The position numbers were made by a program, and so were the translations under genes. Below the pieces are notes generated by a model. The model was not told where the DNA came from and did no database searches. It saw nothing but the letters and a program-made list of their open reading frames with translations. From the NCBI GenBank assembly GCA_002722455.1, contig PBMB01000012.1:62001-126000 (forward strand): a DNA stretch of 64,000 nt, written 5' to 3'. The DNA comes from Chloroflexota bacterium. GTDB taxonomy: Bacteria; Chloroflexota; Dehalococcoidia; Lucifugimonadales; GCA-2722455. Below, one piece after another: positions 32,393-40,497 of this stretch. The stretch's first letter is position 1, and each line of letters opens with the position of its first letter.

Positions 32393-32827
32393 TTACAGTT
32401 TTATTTCTCTCTTAAATACAGGATTGTATGGTTGATCTGGATATTTACATTTTAATGTCTCTTGATCCGCTAGGTCGCATTTAATATTGTCATATCCTAA
32501 TCTAAATTCTACACTCTTGCCATCTCTAGAAGCTGTATAATCAGTTGTAACTAATTTTTGATTATATACAACCCCAACATTAGAAAAAACTATAATATCT
32601 TTTGTGTAATCTGCCACATTATATTCAACCCATTCACCAATTTTTAAAAATTGCTTCATTTCTTGTTTCGTTATATCTGCCTGTTTTTCTACAAGCATAT
32701 ACATAATTGTAGCGCAGATTAAAAAAATTGTCGAAGCAATAATTTTTTGCACTTTTTTTGTGTCTTTGTTCTTCGCTTCTTGTTCTTCAGTATTAGTGGT
32801 GGCACTATTTTTTACTTGTACTGCCAT
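32393..32827 (-). CDS. single-pass membrane protein, first of two adjacent paralogues
   Basis: 144 residues, with a cytoplasmic N-terminal tail, a membrane helix (IIASTIFLICATIMYMLV) and a soluble domain. GEWVEY, CDL..ETLKC and YNPVFKR are shared with the downstream gene 18 bases away. The SD TTGGAGAA precedes the ATG. The two form one unit. Confidence 0.75.
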   Translation of the reverse strand: MAVQVKNSATTNTEEQEAKNKDTKKVQKIIASTIFLICATIMYMLVEKQADITKQEMKQFLKIGEWVEYNVADYTKDIIVFSNVGVVYNQKLVTTDYTASRDGKSVEFRLGYDNIKCDLADQETLKCKYPDQPYNPVFKREIKL

Positions 32828-33112
32828 GATATCTTCTCCAAAACATTAACAAATAAGTCATGTTTTTTTATTTTTGTCTTTTATAATAACATTCTTTTTT
32901 TTTATTTCAACATATGATAATCTTCTGTTCGTTTTAGTTATATTGAAAAATATGATTTTCATTCAAAAAGTAAAATTAATCAGCTTTTGATATAAAGGTT
33001 TTTGACAAAAGTTGACGTTTAAAACAATTTATAAAAAATGTGATTTGTTACCAAAAAAATATTAATTTTTGATATTTAATTTTTGCTTTAATTTGCTTAA
33101 ATAAGGATTTTT
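32828..33112. other. AT-rich divergent intergenic region
   Basis: About 285 bases between the divergent 32827 and 33154 genes. I see only AT-rich sequence, two TTGAC boxes without a well-spaced -10 (33002-33017) and no gene. Confidence 0.5.
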
Positions 33113-33121
33113 TGCTATAAT
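33113..33121 (+). promoter_or_regulatory. extended -10 promoter for CYTH gene
   Basis: TGCTATAAT, 33 bases before the ATG. Confidence 0.75.
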
Positions 33122-33153
33122 TACTTAAACAACAATCAAGGTATAGGTTAAAA

Positions 33154-33819
33154 ATGTCTACACAAATCAATGAAATTGAAATCAAACATCAAGTTAATAA
33201 AAATGCTGCCTTTGGGCTTATTCAAGAAGGCATGAAACGTGGAGCAGTTGAAATATCTTACATTAACCAAGTCTATCTTTTTAACGAAAATGCAACCGCT
33301 TATTACAATCGTGAAAAAGGCGCATTTGATATCATTGTTAAGCACAAAAACAAAGAAGCCTCCTTTACTATTTTTGTTAAAGAAAAAGACAAGCTTGATG
33401 TCCTTAATAAAGAATTTAAAGAATCTTGTTTTATTTCTTGTAATAAATCGACATTCCGTGTCCGTTATCTAGACGGAAAACCTATTTTTACCTTTAAGCG
33501 AAAAATTGAAGGTATTGACGGTAATTTTGAATTTGAAGTGCCTTTTGCTGAAAATGGTCAAACACCTGACAAAGAAGCACTAAGCAAAGTTCTTTCTAAG
33601 ATTAAAAGTCGTGTAGAAAAAATTCGTTACACTATTGCTCAAAAAAATAATCTTTTTTATGAAATTGATATGTATAAAGACGAAGATTTCATTACCCTTG
33701 AAATCGAATTTAAAACAATCGAAGAAATGGAAAATTTTGAGCCAAATTATTCTTTTATTCGTGATTGGACTGATGATTCAAGCAAAAAAAACAAAAATCT
33801 TGCAAAAGCAAAACTTTAA
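33154..33819 (+). CDS. CYTH-domain (triphosphate tunnel metalloenzyme-like) protein
   Basis: 221 residues. The ExExK signature is present near the N-terminus (EIEIK, residues 7-11). Later come INQVYL, FRVRYLDGKPIFTFKRK (R102, R104, K115, K117), FEFEVPF, the helix ending KIRY, YEIDMY and LEIEF, and a closing W-T-D-D...NKNLA. These match CYTH enzymes, which hydrolyse thiamine triphosphate, inorganic triphosphate or RNA 5'-triphosphates, or make cAMP. There is an extra ~55 residues between the second strand and R102. The substrate is not readable; an RNA role is inference from context. Confidence 0.85.
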   Translation: MSTQINEIEIKHQVNKNAAFGLIQEGMKRGAVEISYINQVYLFNENATAYYNREKGAFDIIVKHKNKEASFTIFVKEKDKLDVLNKEFKESCFISCNKSTFRVRYLDGKPIFTFKRKIEGIDGNFEFEVPFAENGQTPDKEALSKVLSKIKSRVEKIRYTIAQKNNLFYEIDMYKDEDFITLEIEFKTIEEMENFEPNYSFIRDWTDDSSKKNKNLAKAKL

Positions 33820-33824
33820 CATAT

Positions 33825-33849
33825 AAAAGCGTCAACAGGCGCTTTTTTT
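33825..33849 (+). terminator. terminator
   Basis: AAAGCG/CGCTTT stem with T7. Confidence 0.75.
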
Positions 33850-33899
33850 ATTGAAAATATTATTTTTTTGTTTTATATTTCTGAATAAGGAGGAGATAT

Positions 33900-34286
33900 A
33901 TGAATAATTTTTATATCCAGAATCAATTGTTAAATAGAAATTTAAAAAGAGATGTTTCATTAATTCAAGAAGATTATTTTGAGTTAACACAGTATTCTGT
34001 TGTGTTTGTTGATACTATGGAAAGCGATAATTTTATAATAAGTGAGCTTGAAGGCTATTCTTTTCCTTGCAATATGAAATTTCAAACTGAAATAAAAGAT
34101 ACACTTATCTTCGCAAAATATTTTTATGAAGACATGAAAATAGATTTTGAAGTTTTATTTCTAGGTGAAATTATTGCAAGTTGGAAATATGATTTACAAA
34201 ATAAAAAAGTTATAGATAAAAATATAAAAGAACCTATTCTGTTTTTTTCTCATTGTCTTGATTTCATTGACCAATTTGAAGCATGA
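33900..34286 (+). CDS. protein of unknown function (128 aa)
   Basis: Aromatic-rich soluble protein (FYIQNQLLNRNLKRDVSLIQEDYFELTQ). A strong SD, AAGGAGGAGA, precedes the ATG. No family recognised. Confidence 0.75.
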   Translation: MNNFYIQNQLLNRNLKRDVSLIQEDYFELTQYSVVFVDTMESDNFIISELEGYSFPCNMKFQTEIKDTLIFAKYFYEDMKIDFEVLFLGEIIASWKYDLQNKKVIDKNIKEPILFFSHCLDFIDQFEA

Positions 34287-34293
34287 TTTTTTA

Positions 34294-34321
34294 TTGACAA
34301 AAAAATTAATCATTTCATAAT
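34294..34321 (+). promoter_or_regulatory. sigma-70 promoter for 34352 gene
   Basis: TTGACA and CATAAT separated by 16 bases. Confidence 0.65.
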
Positions 34322-34351
34322 ACTAAAAACTAAAAATGAAAAGGATAAAAT

Positions 34352-34537
34352 ATGTTTATAGTCATAGTAAATAAAAACAATATTACAGAAAAGTTTCTTA
34401 CTTTCCAAGATAAAAAATTACAAGAAATACAATTTATGAGAGAATGCCAAGGTGTTGGTCATGAACCTACTGAATTGGATTTCTTGAATAAAATTCATAA
34501 ATTCGAAAATGGCACGGTTCAAATGTTAGAAAAATAA
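34352..34537 (+). CDS. small protein of unknown function (61 aa)
   Basis: MFIVIVNKNNITEKFLTFQDKKLQEIQFMRECQG... has its own promoter and an SD (AAAAGGATA). No family recognised. Confidence 0.65.
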   Translation: MFIVIVNKNNITEKFLTFQDKKLQEIQFMRECQGVGHEPTELDFLNKIHKFENGTVQMLEK

Positions 34538-34608
34538 TTCAAAAAAATGAAATGATTTTTAAAGTTAATATATCTTATCGTAACCAGTATGTAATTAAGG
34601 AGGGATAT

Positions 34609-34758
34609 ATGGCTGTAAAATTAGATCTAACAACATTAACTGAACTTGAAATAGAACAAATTGAAAACTTTGACGCTACACCACTAGAAGAATTAAGTGA
34701 ACCAGAGCCTCAATGGAAAAAAGACGTTGATTTAATAGAATCATTACTTTCTAATTAA
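34609..34758 (+). CDS. small acidic protein (49 aa)
   Basis: The start is set at 34609 behind TAAGGAGGGA, a near-perfect SD. The product MAVKLDLTTLTELEIEQIENFDATPLEELSEPEPQ is very acidic, as in DNA-mimic or inhibitor peptides, but this is only a composition argument. Confidence 0.7.
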   Translation: MAVKLDLTTLTELEIEQIENFDATPLEELSEPEPQWKKDVDLIESLLSN

Positions 34759-34773
34759 TTACAATTAAAACAA

Positions 34774-34799
34774 TAACACTCTATCATAGAGTGTTTTTT
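34774..34799 (+). terminator. terminator
   Basis: AACACTCTA/TAGAGTGTT stem with T6. Confidence 0.9.
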
Positions 34800-34846
34800 A
34801 TTGATTTTTATTTTTAAAATTATACTATTTTCAAAAAGGATACATT

Positions 34847-35011
34847 ATGAATATTGAAAATTTTGAACCTAGCGTTGGTGCTGCCGTATCTACAATCTCT
34901 CAATCTGGATACCAAATCACAGATATTATTATTGTTTTCTTATTACAGGTTTTAATCTTTACTATTGGATATTATGTCTTCGAAAAAGACAAGAAAAAAT
35001 CAACAACATAA
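34847..35011 (+). CDS. 54-residue single-pass membrane protein (not in ORF track)
   Basis: ATG behind AAAAAGGATAC. MNIENFEPSVGAAVSTISQSG is followed by a hydrophobic helix (DIIIVFLLQVLIFTIGYYVF) and a Lys-rich tail. Short N-out/Lys-in topology resembles small toxin-like or holin-like peptides. No antitoxin RNA was noticed opposite it. Confidence 0.7.
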   Translation: MNIENFEPSVGAAVSTISQSGYQITDIIIVFLLQVLIFTIGYYVFEKDKKKSTT

Positions 35012-35096
35012 GATAATGAAAGTCAACAAAAAGATTGATTTAAAAGTCTTATTTTGATACAATGACTCTTATAATAAATATAAGGGTATTGTGAGG

Positions 35097-35681
35097 ATGA
35101 AAGTCAGTTTTTCAGAAAAAGAAGATAGTTATGATTATATATCAAACTTACAAAAAGACATTAAAAAAATTAACAGTCTTGAAATTAGCGATGAATTAAA
35201 AATTGAGCTAAGAGATAAATTAGCCAGTAAGTGCATTGTTGATCTTGAAAATCATAAATACAATATTGAAGCAATTAAAAAAGCTAGTTTTTTTGATATT
35301 ATCAAAAAAATGAAAAGTATTATCACTTTTAGAGAAGATTTAGCTTCAAAAGGAGATTTTATTCAAGCATATAATGACAACTACATGTGTTTTTCATTCA
35401 TTTCTATCTATTCTGAAATAATATTCAAATATATAGATAAATCAAATTTAAAAGAAATTGTTGGGATTTATTTTAAACGTTATTCTTGGATAAATCAAAA
35501 AGTTAATGAATATAATTTATCCCATGATGGCATTATAAACATAGAAGCTTATGAATATATCACGCTTGGTTTTTTAGAGGGAAGAGGTCTTTATGCAAGC
35601 ATTCTCTCAAATGCAGAGCTTTTAAAAGAGTTATTTAATATTTCAGATGATAAATTAGAAGAGGTTATGAATGAAAAATAA
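35097..35681 (+). CDS. first of four tandem paralogues (ADFS family)
   Basis: 194 residues from the ATG at 35097. The GTG at 35091 is an alternative. It shares with the next three genes a start of the type (V/A)(D/S)FS, a helix INSLEIS.ELK, and a C-terminal SILSNAELLKELF. Wholly soluble and helical. A TGATACAAT box lies about 40 bases upstream. It overlaps the next gene by 11 bases. Function unknown. Confidence 0.8.
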   Translation: MKVSFSEKEDSYDYISNLQKDIKKINSLEISDELKIELRDKLASKCIVDLENHKYNIEAIKKASFFDIIKKMKSIITFREDLASKGDFIQAYNDNYMCFSFISIYSEIIFKYIDKSNLKEIVGIYFKRYSWINQKVNEYNLSHDGIINIEAYEYITLGFLEGRGLYASILSNAELLKELFNISDDKLEEVMNEK

Positions 35682-36468
35682 AACGATATACGCCGATTTT
35701 TCAACAAAAAAAGTTTTGAAAAAAGATAATCTTATTGAGAATGTTGATTCTGATATTATTACTGAATTAGAAAGAAAAATTAAAACAATTAAAAACATGC
35801 AGCTTAGTGATTCTGTCAAAGATGCTATTATTAACAAAGAATTGGCTATATTTGAAAGCAAGCAAAATTTAGAACTTATGAAGCATGAACTCAAATTTGA
35901 AGTCAGTAAATCAGAAGAAGATCTTGTTAAGCATATCCGAAACATAACAACTCTACATTTTAATAACCTTTATGCTAGTAACTCTATTGAACTATACACT
36001 TCCTGCTCTGTCGTTCTAGATTTTCTAAAACAAAAATTTGTTGTTTTTGAGCAAAAAGATTCATTACAATTAGATATAAGACGTGGTTTTAATTCTGGCG
36101 GATGTGAAAGCTCTTTAAAAGGACTAAGAGATGAGCTTCAAAACATTAGAAATGGAAAAAAATCAATTACTTATGAGTCAATTCATTCACTATGTGCTGT
36201 TTCTAATGCTATATCTTCTACGATCTATATGATTTTAACAGATAAAAAAGCAAAAGACTTCTTTTTCAATGGTCTTTTTGATAATGTTGAAAATCCAGAG
36301 GATTTTATCTCAAAAGAAAACGAAAAGACTTTCGAAGACAACGTAAAAAAAATAAGAACAGCAGAAGAAATAGCAGCTATCTCAGAAATGGAACACGCTG
36401 AGAGAGTCCAAGCTGAAAAAGCAAGGACAGCGTTTGACTCCTTTGAAGAAAAGGATCTCCCATTATGA
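35671..36468 (+). CDS. second of four tandem paralogues
   Basis: 265 residues. YADFSTKK at the N-terminus, IKNMQLSDSVKDAI, a central Cys/Ser-rich region (ELYTSCSVVLDFLKQKF), then IYMILTDKKAKDFFF. It has an extra acidic C-terminal tail of ~60 residues not seen in the others. Starts inside the previous gene and overlaps the next by four bases (ATGA). Confidence 0.8.
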   Translation: MKNKTIYADFSTKKVLKKDNLIENVDSDIITELERKIKTIKNMQLSDSVKDAIINKELAIFESKQNLELMKHELKFEVSKSEEDLVKHIRNITTLHFNNLYASNSIELYTSCSVVLDFLKQKFVVFEQKDSLQLDIRRGFNSGGCESSLKGLRDELQNIRNGKKSITYESIHSLCAVSNAISSTIYMILTDKKAKDFFFNGLFDNVENPEDFISKENEKTFEDNVKKIRTAEEIAAISEMEHAERVQAEKARTAFDSFEEKDLPL

Positions 36469-37136
36469 TAAATAATAAAATGACTGTTGATTTTTCTTCT
36501 GGTAATGTAGATGAAGCTCTTAAATATAATCTTAGCGATGAATTAAAAAGAACATTTAAAAATATCAATTCTTTACCCATATCTGAAGAAGATAAAAAGG
36601 AAATGATTGAAAATGAAATAGCAATATACAAAAATAAACAAGGGATAACTTTAAATAGATTAACTGAAATTAATGAAGTTTTAAACATAAGAAATAAACT
36701 AATTTCCGATCTTTCTTTTATTTCAAGCTTGAAATATGAAGATATCTACTCTAACAATATTGTAAGTATTTATTCTATTTGTTGGCAATTAATTAGATTT
36801 TTTAACTGTAAGCATATTAATTTAACAAAAAACAATTATATTTGGACAAATCCAAAAACAACTTATAAATATGAACTTAAAATAGACAGTTCTTTTTCTT
36901 ATGAAGGTTGTAAAAAATTATTAACCAAAATGGAGAGTGAAATTTCAAGTATTGATAATAAGTCAAAGACAACAGTTGAGTATTCAACCATAAATGAGAT
37001 CTTTAATGTATCTTCATTGTTGAGTGCGGAGATACGCACTATATTGACAGATGAAAGATTATCTCTTTTCTTTTTTGGTGATATCGTTGAAGATTTAAAG
37101 AATGAAATGAAAACAGAGGAAAATAATAATGATTGA
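36465..37136 (+). CDS. third of four tandem paralogues
   Basis: 223 residues: MTVDFSSGN, INSLPISEEDKKEMI, IYSICWQLIRFF, and the closing EIRTILTDERLSLFFFG. The SD AAAGGA lies before the ATG at 36465. Overlaps both neighbours, so translation of all four is probably coupled. Confidence 0.8.
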   Translation: MINNKMTVDFSSGNVDEALKYNLSDELKRTFKNINSLPISEEDKKEMIENEIAIYKNKQGITLNRLTEINEVLNIRNKLISDLSFISSLKYEDIYSNNIVSIYSICWQLIRFFNCKHINLTKNNYIWTNPKTTYKYELKIDSSFSYEGCKKLLTKMESEISSIDNKSKTTVEYSTINEIFNVSSLLSAEIRTILTDERLSLFFFGDIVEDLKNEMKTEENNND

Positions 37137-37770
37137 GGGTAATAACAAAATGTCAGCAGATTTTGCAAATAAAAAAGAAGAAATTGAAACTGAAGAAATT
37201 AAAGACATTGAAGTTAAAAGTGCTACTGAATTAGCCATTGAAAGAACAAAAGTATTAATTGAATTAAAAAAACAAATAGAATTAATTAACACGCTTGACA
37301 TTCCAACAGAAGAAGCAAATTTACTAGTTCAAAGCTATGTAAGAAGTGCAGAAACACCAGAAGATTTTGCTCAAAAAGAAAAAGAATCAATAAAAGCTGT
37401 TTTTCAAGCTATCAATGAAATCTCTCGTTTAAAAAATGATGAAGATGATGAAGAAGAAAACGCTTTTGATCATAATCGTTTTTGTAAAATCTATGAGTCT
37501 GCTTGTTTTCTTCTTGGATTCTTATCAAACAAAAGAGATCTTTTGTCTGATGAACGTCAAGATATGTTAATTAGATTTGAAAACTTCATTAGTTCAAAAG
37601 ATGTTGAAGAAGCAATTTTTGAATTTTCCTACCGAAATGATTGGGAGGAAACTTCTTATTTAACTAAAGTTATCTCTTTTGCAAATCAATTAAAAGGGCT
37701 TGCTGTATCTATTCTTAATGACAAAGAATTGAGTGATTCATTTTTTATCATTGAAGAATCCGAAGAATAA
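37129..37770 (+). CDS. fourth of four tandem paralogues
   Basis: 213 residues: MSADFANKK, INTLDIPTEEANLLV, FCKIYESACFLLGFL, and AVSILNDKELSDSFF. An ATG at 37150 behind GAGGG is an equally good start. A terminator follows. The highly acidic composition is shared by all four. Confidence 0.8.
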   Translation: MIEGNNKMSADFANKKEEIETEEIKDIEVKSATELAIERTKVLIELKKQIELINTLDIPTEEANLLVQSYVRSAETPEDFAQKEKESIKAVFQAINEISRLKNDEDDEEENAFDHNRFCKIYESACFLLGFLSNKRDLLSDERQDMLIRFENFISSKDVEEAIFEFSYRNDWEETSYLTKVISFANQLKGLAVSILNDKELSDSFFIIEESEE

Positions 37771-37776
37771 TAAACG

Positions 37777-37805
37777 AAAAAGCACCTTTCTAAGTGCTTT
37801 TTTTT
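37777..37805 (+). terminator. terminator of the four-paralogue operon
   Basis: AAAAGCAC/GTGCTTTT stem with T8. Confidence 0.85.
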
Positions 37806-37917
37806 GACCTTTGTCAATTTTAAAAGATTTTAAACTTTTTTTACTTTTTCGCTTTTCTTACGCAAACGTTTTTGTTAGACTTGGATCTCATTTTTAAATA
37901 CGCCAAAAGGAAAAACT

Positions 37918-38130
37918 ATGTCAATCAAAACTGTTCTAGACGTTCAAGAAATTGCGCAATACCCAGAAAATGCAGAACGTGGAGTTCGAATCAAAACAAA
38001 CACTGGTCATATCGTTGCTCGTGTCTGCGAAAAAATGGATATTTCAGTAGGCGATAGTATTACAGTCAACAGCCTTGTGGATATTGAAAACTCAGGCGAT
38101 ATCTTTGCCAGAGAACTACAAATCAATTAA
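37918..38130 (+). CDS. small protein of unknown function (70 aa)
   Basis: MSIKTVLDVQEIAQYPENAERGVRIKTNTGHIVARVCEKMDISVGDSI looks like a short beta-barrel (OB or SH3-like) by its strand/turn pattern. The SD AAAAGGAAA precedes the ATG. No family recognised. Confidence 0.7.
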   Translation: MSIKTVLDVQEIAQYPENAERGVRIKTNTGHIVARVCEKMDISVGDSITVNSLVDIENSGDIFARELQIN

Positions 38131-38163
38131 TAACCTAATTTACATTAAAATAAGTTAAAACAA

Positions 38164-38189
38164 TAAGCCTTCGTTTTGAGGGCTTTTTT
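38164..38189 (+). terminator. terminator
   Basis: AAGCCTTC/GAGGGCTT stem (one G-U pair) with T6. Confidence 0.8.
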
Positions 38190-38250
38190 ATTGAATAATA
38201 GATTCATTTATTGTATAATATCCCTATTAGAACTTTTGAGAAAAAAGAAT

Positions 38251-38679
38251 ATGATAGATTATCCAAATGAAGAATGGTTTAACGAAGCCAGAGAATATAA
38301 TACACCAGATCAGATTTCTTGTCCTGCTTGTTATGATATCGAACAAGAAGAAGATATGTCTAACAAAACTTGTAAAATTTGTGGCGCAGAAGAACATGAG
38401 ATTGGATACAGTCATTTAATTACGACTCATTTAATCTTAAATAAAATTGAAGTATTTAAAGAACTTAAAAATGATTATTTGATTGAAATTATTAATGATT
38501 TAAAAAAACAAACGTTTGATTGCCCTGAATGCTCAAGTATTGACGATGAACAATACACTTGCACAAGTTGTTGGGGAACAAAATATTCTGAGTTTCATTA
38601 TCTTGTTATGGAACTTAACGAAAACAAAAATGAAAAAGAATTTGCTGAAAGATTATCTCAATTAGATTCGGAGTATTAA
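38251..38679 (+). CDS. zinc-binding protein with four CxxC knuckles
   Basis: 142 residues with the start at 38251. Two knuckles, CPAC and CKIC, flank the N-part, and CPEC and CTSC the C-part, separated by a helical linker. The arrangement suggests two zinc ribbons, as in DnaJ-like or small nucleic-acid-binding proteins, but G-rich DnaJ repeats are absent. The following gene starts one base after its stop. Confidence 0.75.
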   Translation: MIDYPNEEWFNEAREYNTPDQISCPACYDIEQEEDMSNKTCKICGAEEHEIGYSHLITTHLILNKIEVFKELKNDYLIEIINDLKKQTFDCPECSSIDDEQYTCTSCWGTKYSEFHYLVMELNENKNEKEFAERLSQLDSEY

Positions 38680-38680
38680 T

Positions 38681-38998
38681 ATGTTAAACAAAGAAAAATA
38701 CAAAGCTTTTAAAAGTAATGCAGGATTAGCTTATGAAGAATACTCTTACTTTGTAGAGATTTCAGAAAATAAGTTTATTTGTGTCGGAACAAGAACCTAT
38801 CGAAATGAAGGTTATTCGCTTGGGACAATTGTTACAACAACAGAAGATTATAATGAAATTGACTATGACAAAGTTATTCCAAAGAATGAATTAGAACCAA
38901 CTACGGATTTTGAATTAACGTTGCGTGAAGAACTTATTGATTTTATTATTGAACAAGAACAGAAAATCAAAAAACTGGAAAAACAACTAGAATCATAG
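38681..38998 (+). CDS. protein of unknown function (105 aa), coupled to the zinc protein
   Basis: MLNKEKYKAFKSNAGLAYEEYSYFVEISENKFICVGTRTYRNEGYSLG... has a beta-rich front and a coiled-coil-like tail (EQEQKIKKLEKQLES). The start lies one base after the preceding stop codon, indicating coupling. Confidence 0.7.
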   Translation: MLNKEKYKAFKSNAGLAYEEYSYFVEISENKFICVGTRTYRNEGYSLGTIVTTTEDYNEIDYDKVIPKNELEPTTDFELTLREELIDFIIEQEQKIKKLEKQLES

Positions 38999-39059
38999 AC
39001 TTTACTTTTAAAGTCGTATGCTTTATAATATATCAAATTTTAAAGAAAAGGTTAAGACA

Positions 39060-39755
39060 ATGAGTGTTGAATCACATGAAATTTGTACCAAATACCCTCG
39101 AACGTATCATTTGTATTGGTCTAAGGGTGTAGGTTCAGATGATAAAATTAAAAAAGACTTAAGTAACTTCGAAGGTAAAGTCGTTGTTGTTACTGAAAAA
39201 CTTGACGGTGAAAATACGACAATGTATCCACGTTATGATCTAACTGGAATGCATGCTCGTTCTTTTGACGGTGCTTTTGATTGGACTCGTGAATGGGTTC
39301 GTTCTGTTCAGATTGCTATTGTTGAACTGATTAAAGGCTATCGAGTTTGCGGTGAAAACATGACTGCCATTCATTCCATTACTTATGACGATCTGGTTAG
39401 CTTCTTTTATATCTTTTCTATTTGGGACGAAGAAACCAATATGTGCTTATCTTGGGAAGATACTGTAGCATTTGCCGAAAAATTAGATATTCCTACACCT
39501 AAAGTGCTTTATCATGGTGTTTGGGACGAAGAACTGTTCAAGCAAATGTTTGAAGATATGGATACAGAAAAGATGGAGGGTTATACTATTCGTCTTGCTG
39601 ATAGCTTCCATTACGACGATTTTTCAAATTGTCTTGTTAAGGCTGTTCGTGAAGGTCACGTACAAACTGACGAACATTGGCGAAAAGATGCGAAACCTGC
39701 TTCATTATCAACAGATAAGCGAATAATGCCTTCTTTTATGGATAAAACGAAGTAA
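39060..39755 (+). CDS. RNA ligase-family nucleotidyltransferase (second ligase)
   Basis: 231 residues from the ATG at 39060. The ORF-track start overlaps the -10 (TATAAT at 39024). Motif I is TEKLDGENTTM (Lys47), motif III GYRVCGENM, motif IV KMEGYTIRL (Glu173), motif V NCLVKAVREGHV (Lys194). This is the compact RNA_ligase (PF09414-like) form without an added domain. Enzymes of this type seal RNA nicks via a Lys-AMP intermediate. Substrate unknown. Confidence 0.85.
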   Translation: MSVESHEICTKYPRTYHLYWSKGVGSDDKIKKDLSNFEGKVVVVTEKLDGENTTMYPRYDLTGMHARSFDGAFDWTREWVRSVQIAIVELIKGYRVCGENMTAIHSITYDDLVSFFYIFSIWDEETNMCLSWEDTVAFAEKLDIPTPKVLYHGVWDEELFKQMFEDMDTEKMEGYTIRLADSFHYDDFSNCLVKAVREGHVQTDEHWRKDAKPASLSTDKRIMPSFMDKTK

Positions 39756-39763
39756 TCAATATT

Positions 39764-39793
39764 AAGACCTTGCACCAGCAAGGTCTTTTTTTT
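39764..39793 (+). terminator. terminator
   Basis: AAGACCTTGC/GCAAGGTCTT stem with T8. Confidence 0.9.
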
Positions 39794-39846
39794 CATAATT
39801 ATTTGATTTAAAATTTAATGAATCGTTAAAAAAAACGTAGACAATT

Positions 39847-39883
39847 AAAAACGTAGACTTTTTTCAAAGTCTACGTTTTCCTT
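39847..39883. terminator. bidirectional hairpin with a duplicated arm
   Basis: AAAACGTAGACTTT/AAAGTCTACGTTTT stem. An extra copy of AACGTAGAC lies 20 bases upstream, so two left arms can compete for one right arm. Confidence 0.75.
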
Positions 39884-39887
39884 TATT

Positions 39888-40217
39888 TTAAGAGAAACTT
39901 TTTTCTGGAATCAGGTTAAAAGTAGGCTTTTCAATTATAGTATTTAAATTGGCTTTTGATAATGAAACATCAATAACTTCCAGATTATTTTCTTTTGCAA
40001 ATTTTTTAATTAAATCTGATTTTGGAGTTCTTCTTTCTTCTTTGAAATATGCTTCTGCCGTTGAATAATTCTCAAAACCCAAAAATTTTGCAAAACTGTT
40101 TTTTGCTTTGTTTATTTTTTTTAGATTTAAAGAATGCTCGTTAAGCATATGGTTTTTGTAAACTGCAAAAGCTGATTCTAATTCTTCTATTGTATTGATA
40201 TTAAACATTGAACGCAT
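39888..40217 (-). CDS. small protein with plasmid/phage-type ALGF..Y motif
   Basis: 109 residues. KINKAKNSFAKFLGFENYSTAEAYF resembles the short L-x-x-A-K-x-x-x-A-K-x-L-G-F-x-x-Y motif seen in many uncharacterised plasmid proteins. The SD AGAGGA precedes the ATG, following a ~200-base structured leader region. No function known. Confidence 0.65.
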   Translation of the reverse strand: MRSMFNINTIEELESAFAVYKNHMLNEHSLNLKKINKAKNSFAKFLGFENYSTAEAYFKEERRTPKSDLIKKFAKENNLEVIDVSLSKANLNTIIEKPTFNLIPEKSFS

Positions 40218-40246
40218 AAGTATATCCTCTTTAAAAACCTATAACA

Positions 40247-40390
40247 GCTCTCTCCGTTACTAATTAAGTTTTACGAATATCCACTTAGCTAGTTTTTTTG
40301 AATTGTTTACATATTGGCTATTTCAGGAGAGACCAAGCATGTCTGCTTTGTATTGTCCAATGAGTGGGATTTCTACTCAACGTCCAAATA
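40247..40390 (-). promoter_or_regulatory. structured leader candidate upstream of 39888 gene
   Basis: TCTCTCC (40249-40255) pairs with GGAGAGA (40326-40332). TGAGT (40361-40365) pairs with ACTCA (40375-40379), and the second hairpin is flanked by TTGTCCAA and ACGTCCAA. Strand inferred from the absence of a + gene nearby before 40498. Confidence 0.4.
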
Positions 40391-40497
40391 CATGTTTATA
40401 TTATCAATTGTCTTGCATAAAATTAAGTGTTTTTTTTCATTGCTTTGTTTGAATGTTTTTAGTATAATAATGCTATTCTGGTTCTGAGGTTTAATAA

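Noticed and set aside
40361-40385. Cas12a-like repeat (TTTCTACT)
   Set aside because: A single copy without the GTAGA partner, no array, no cas genes.
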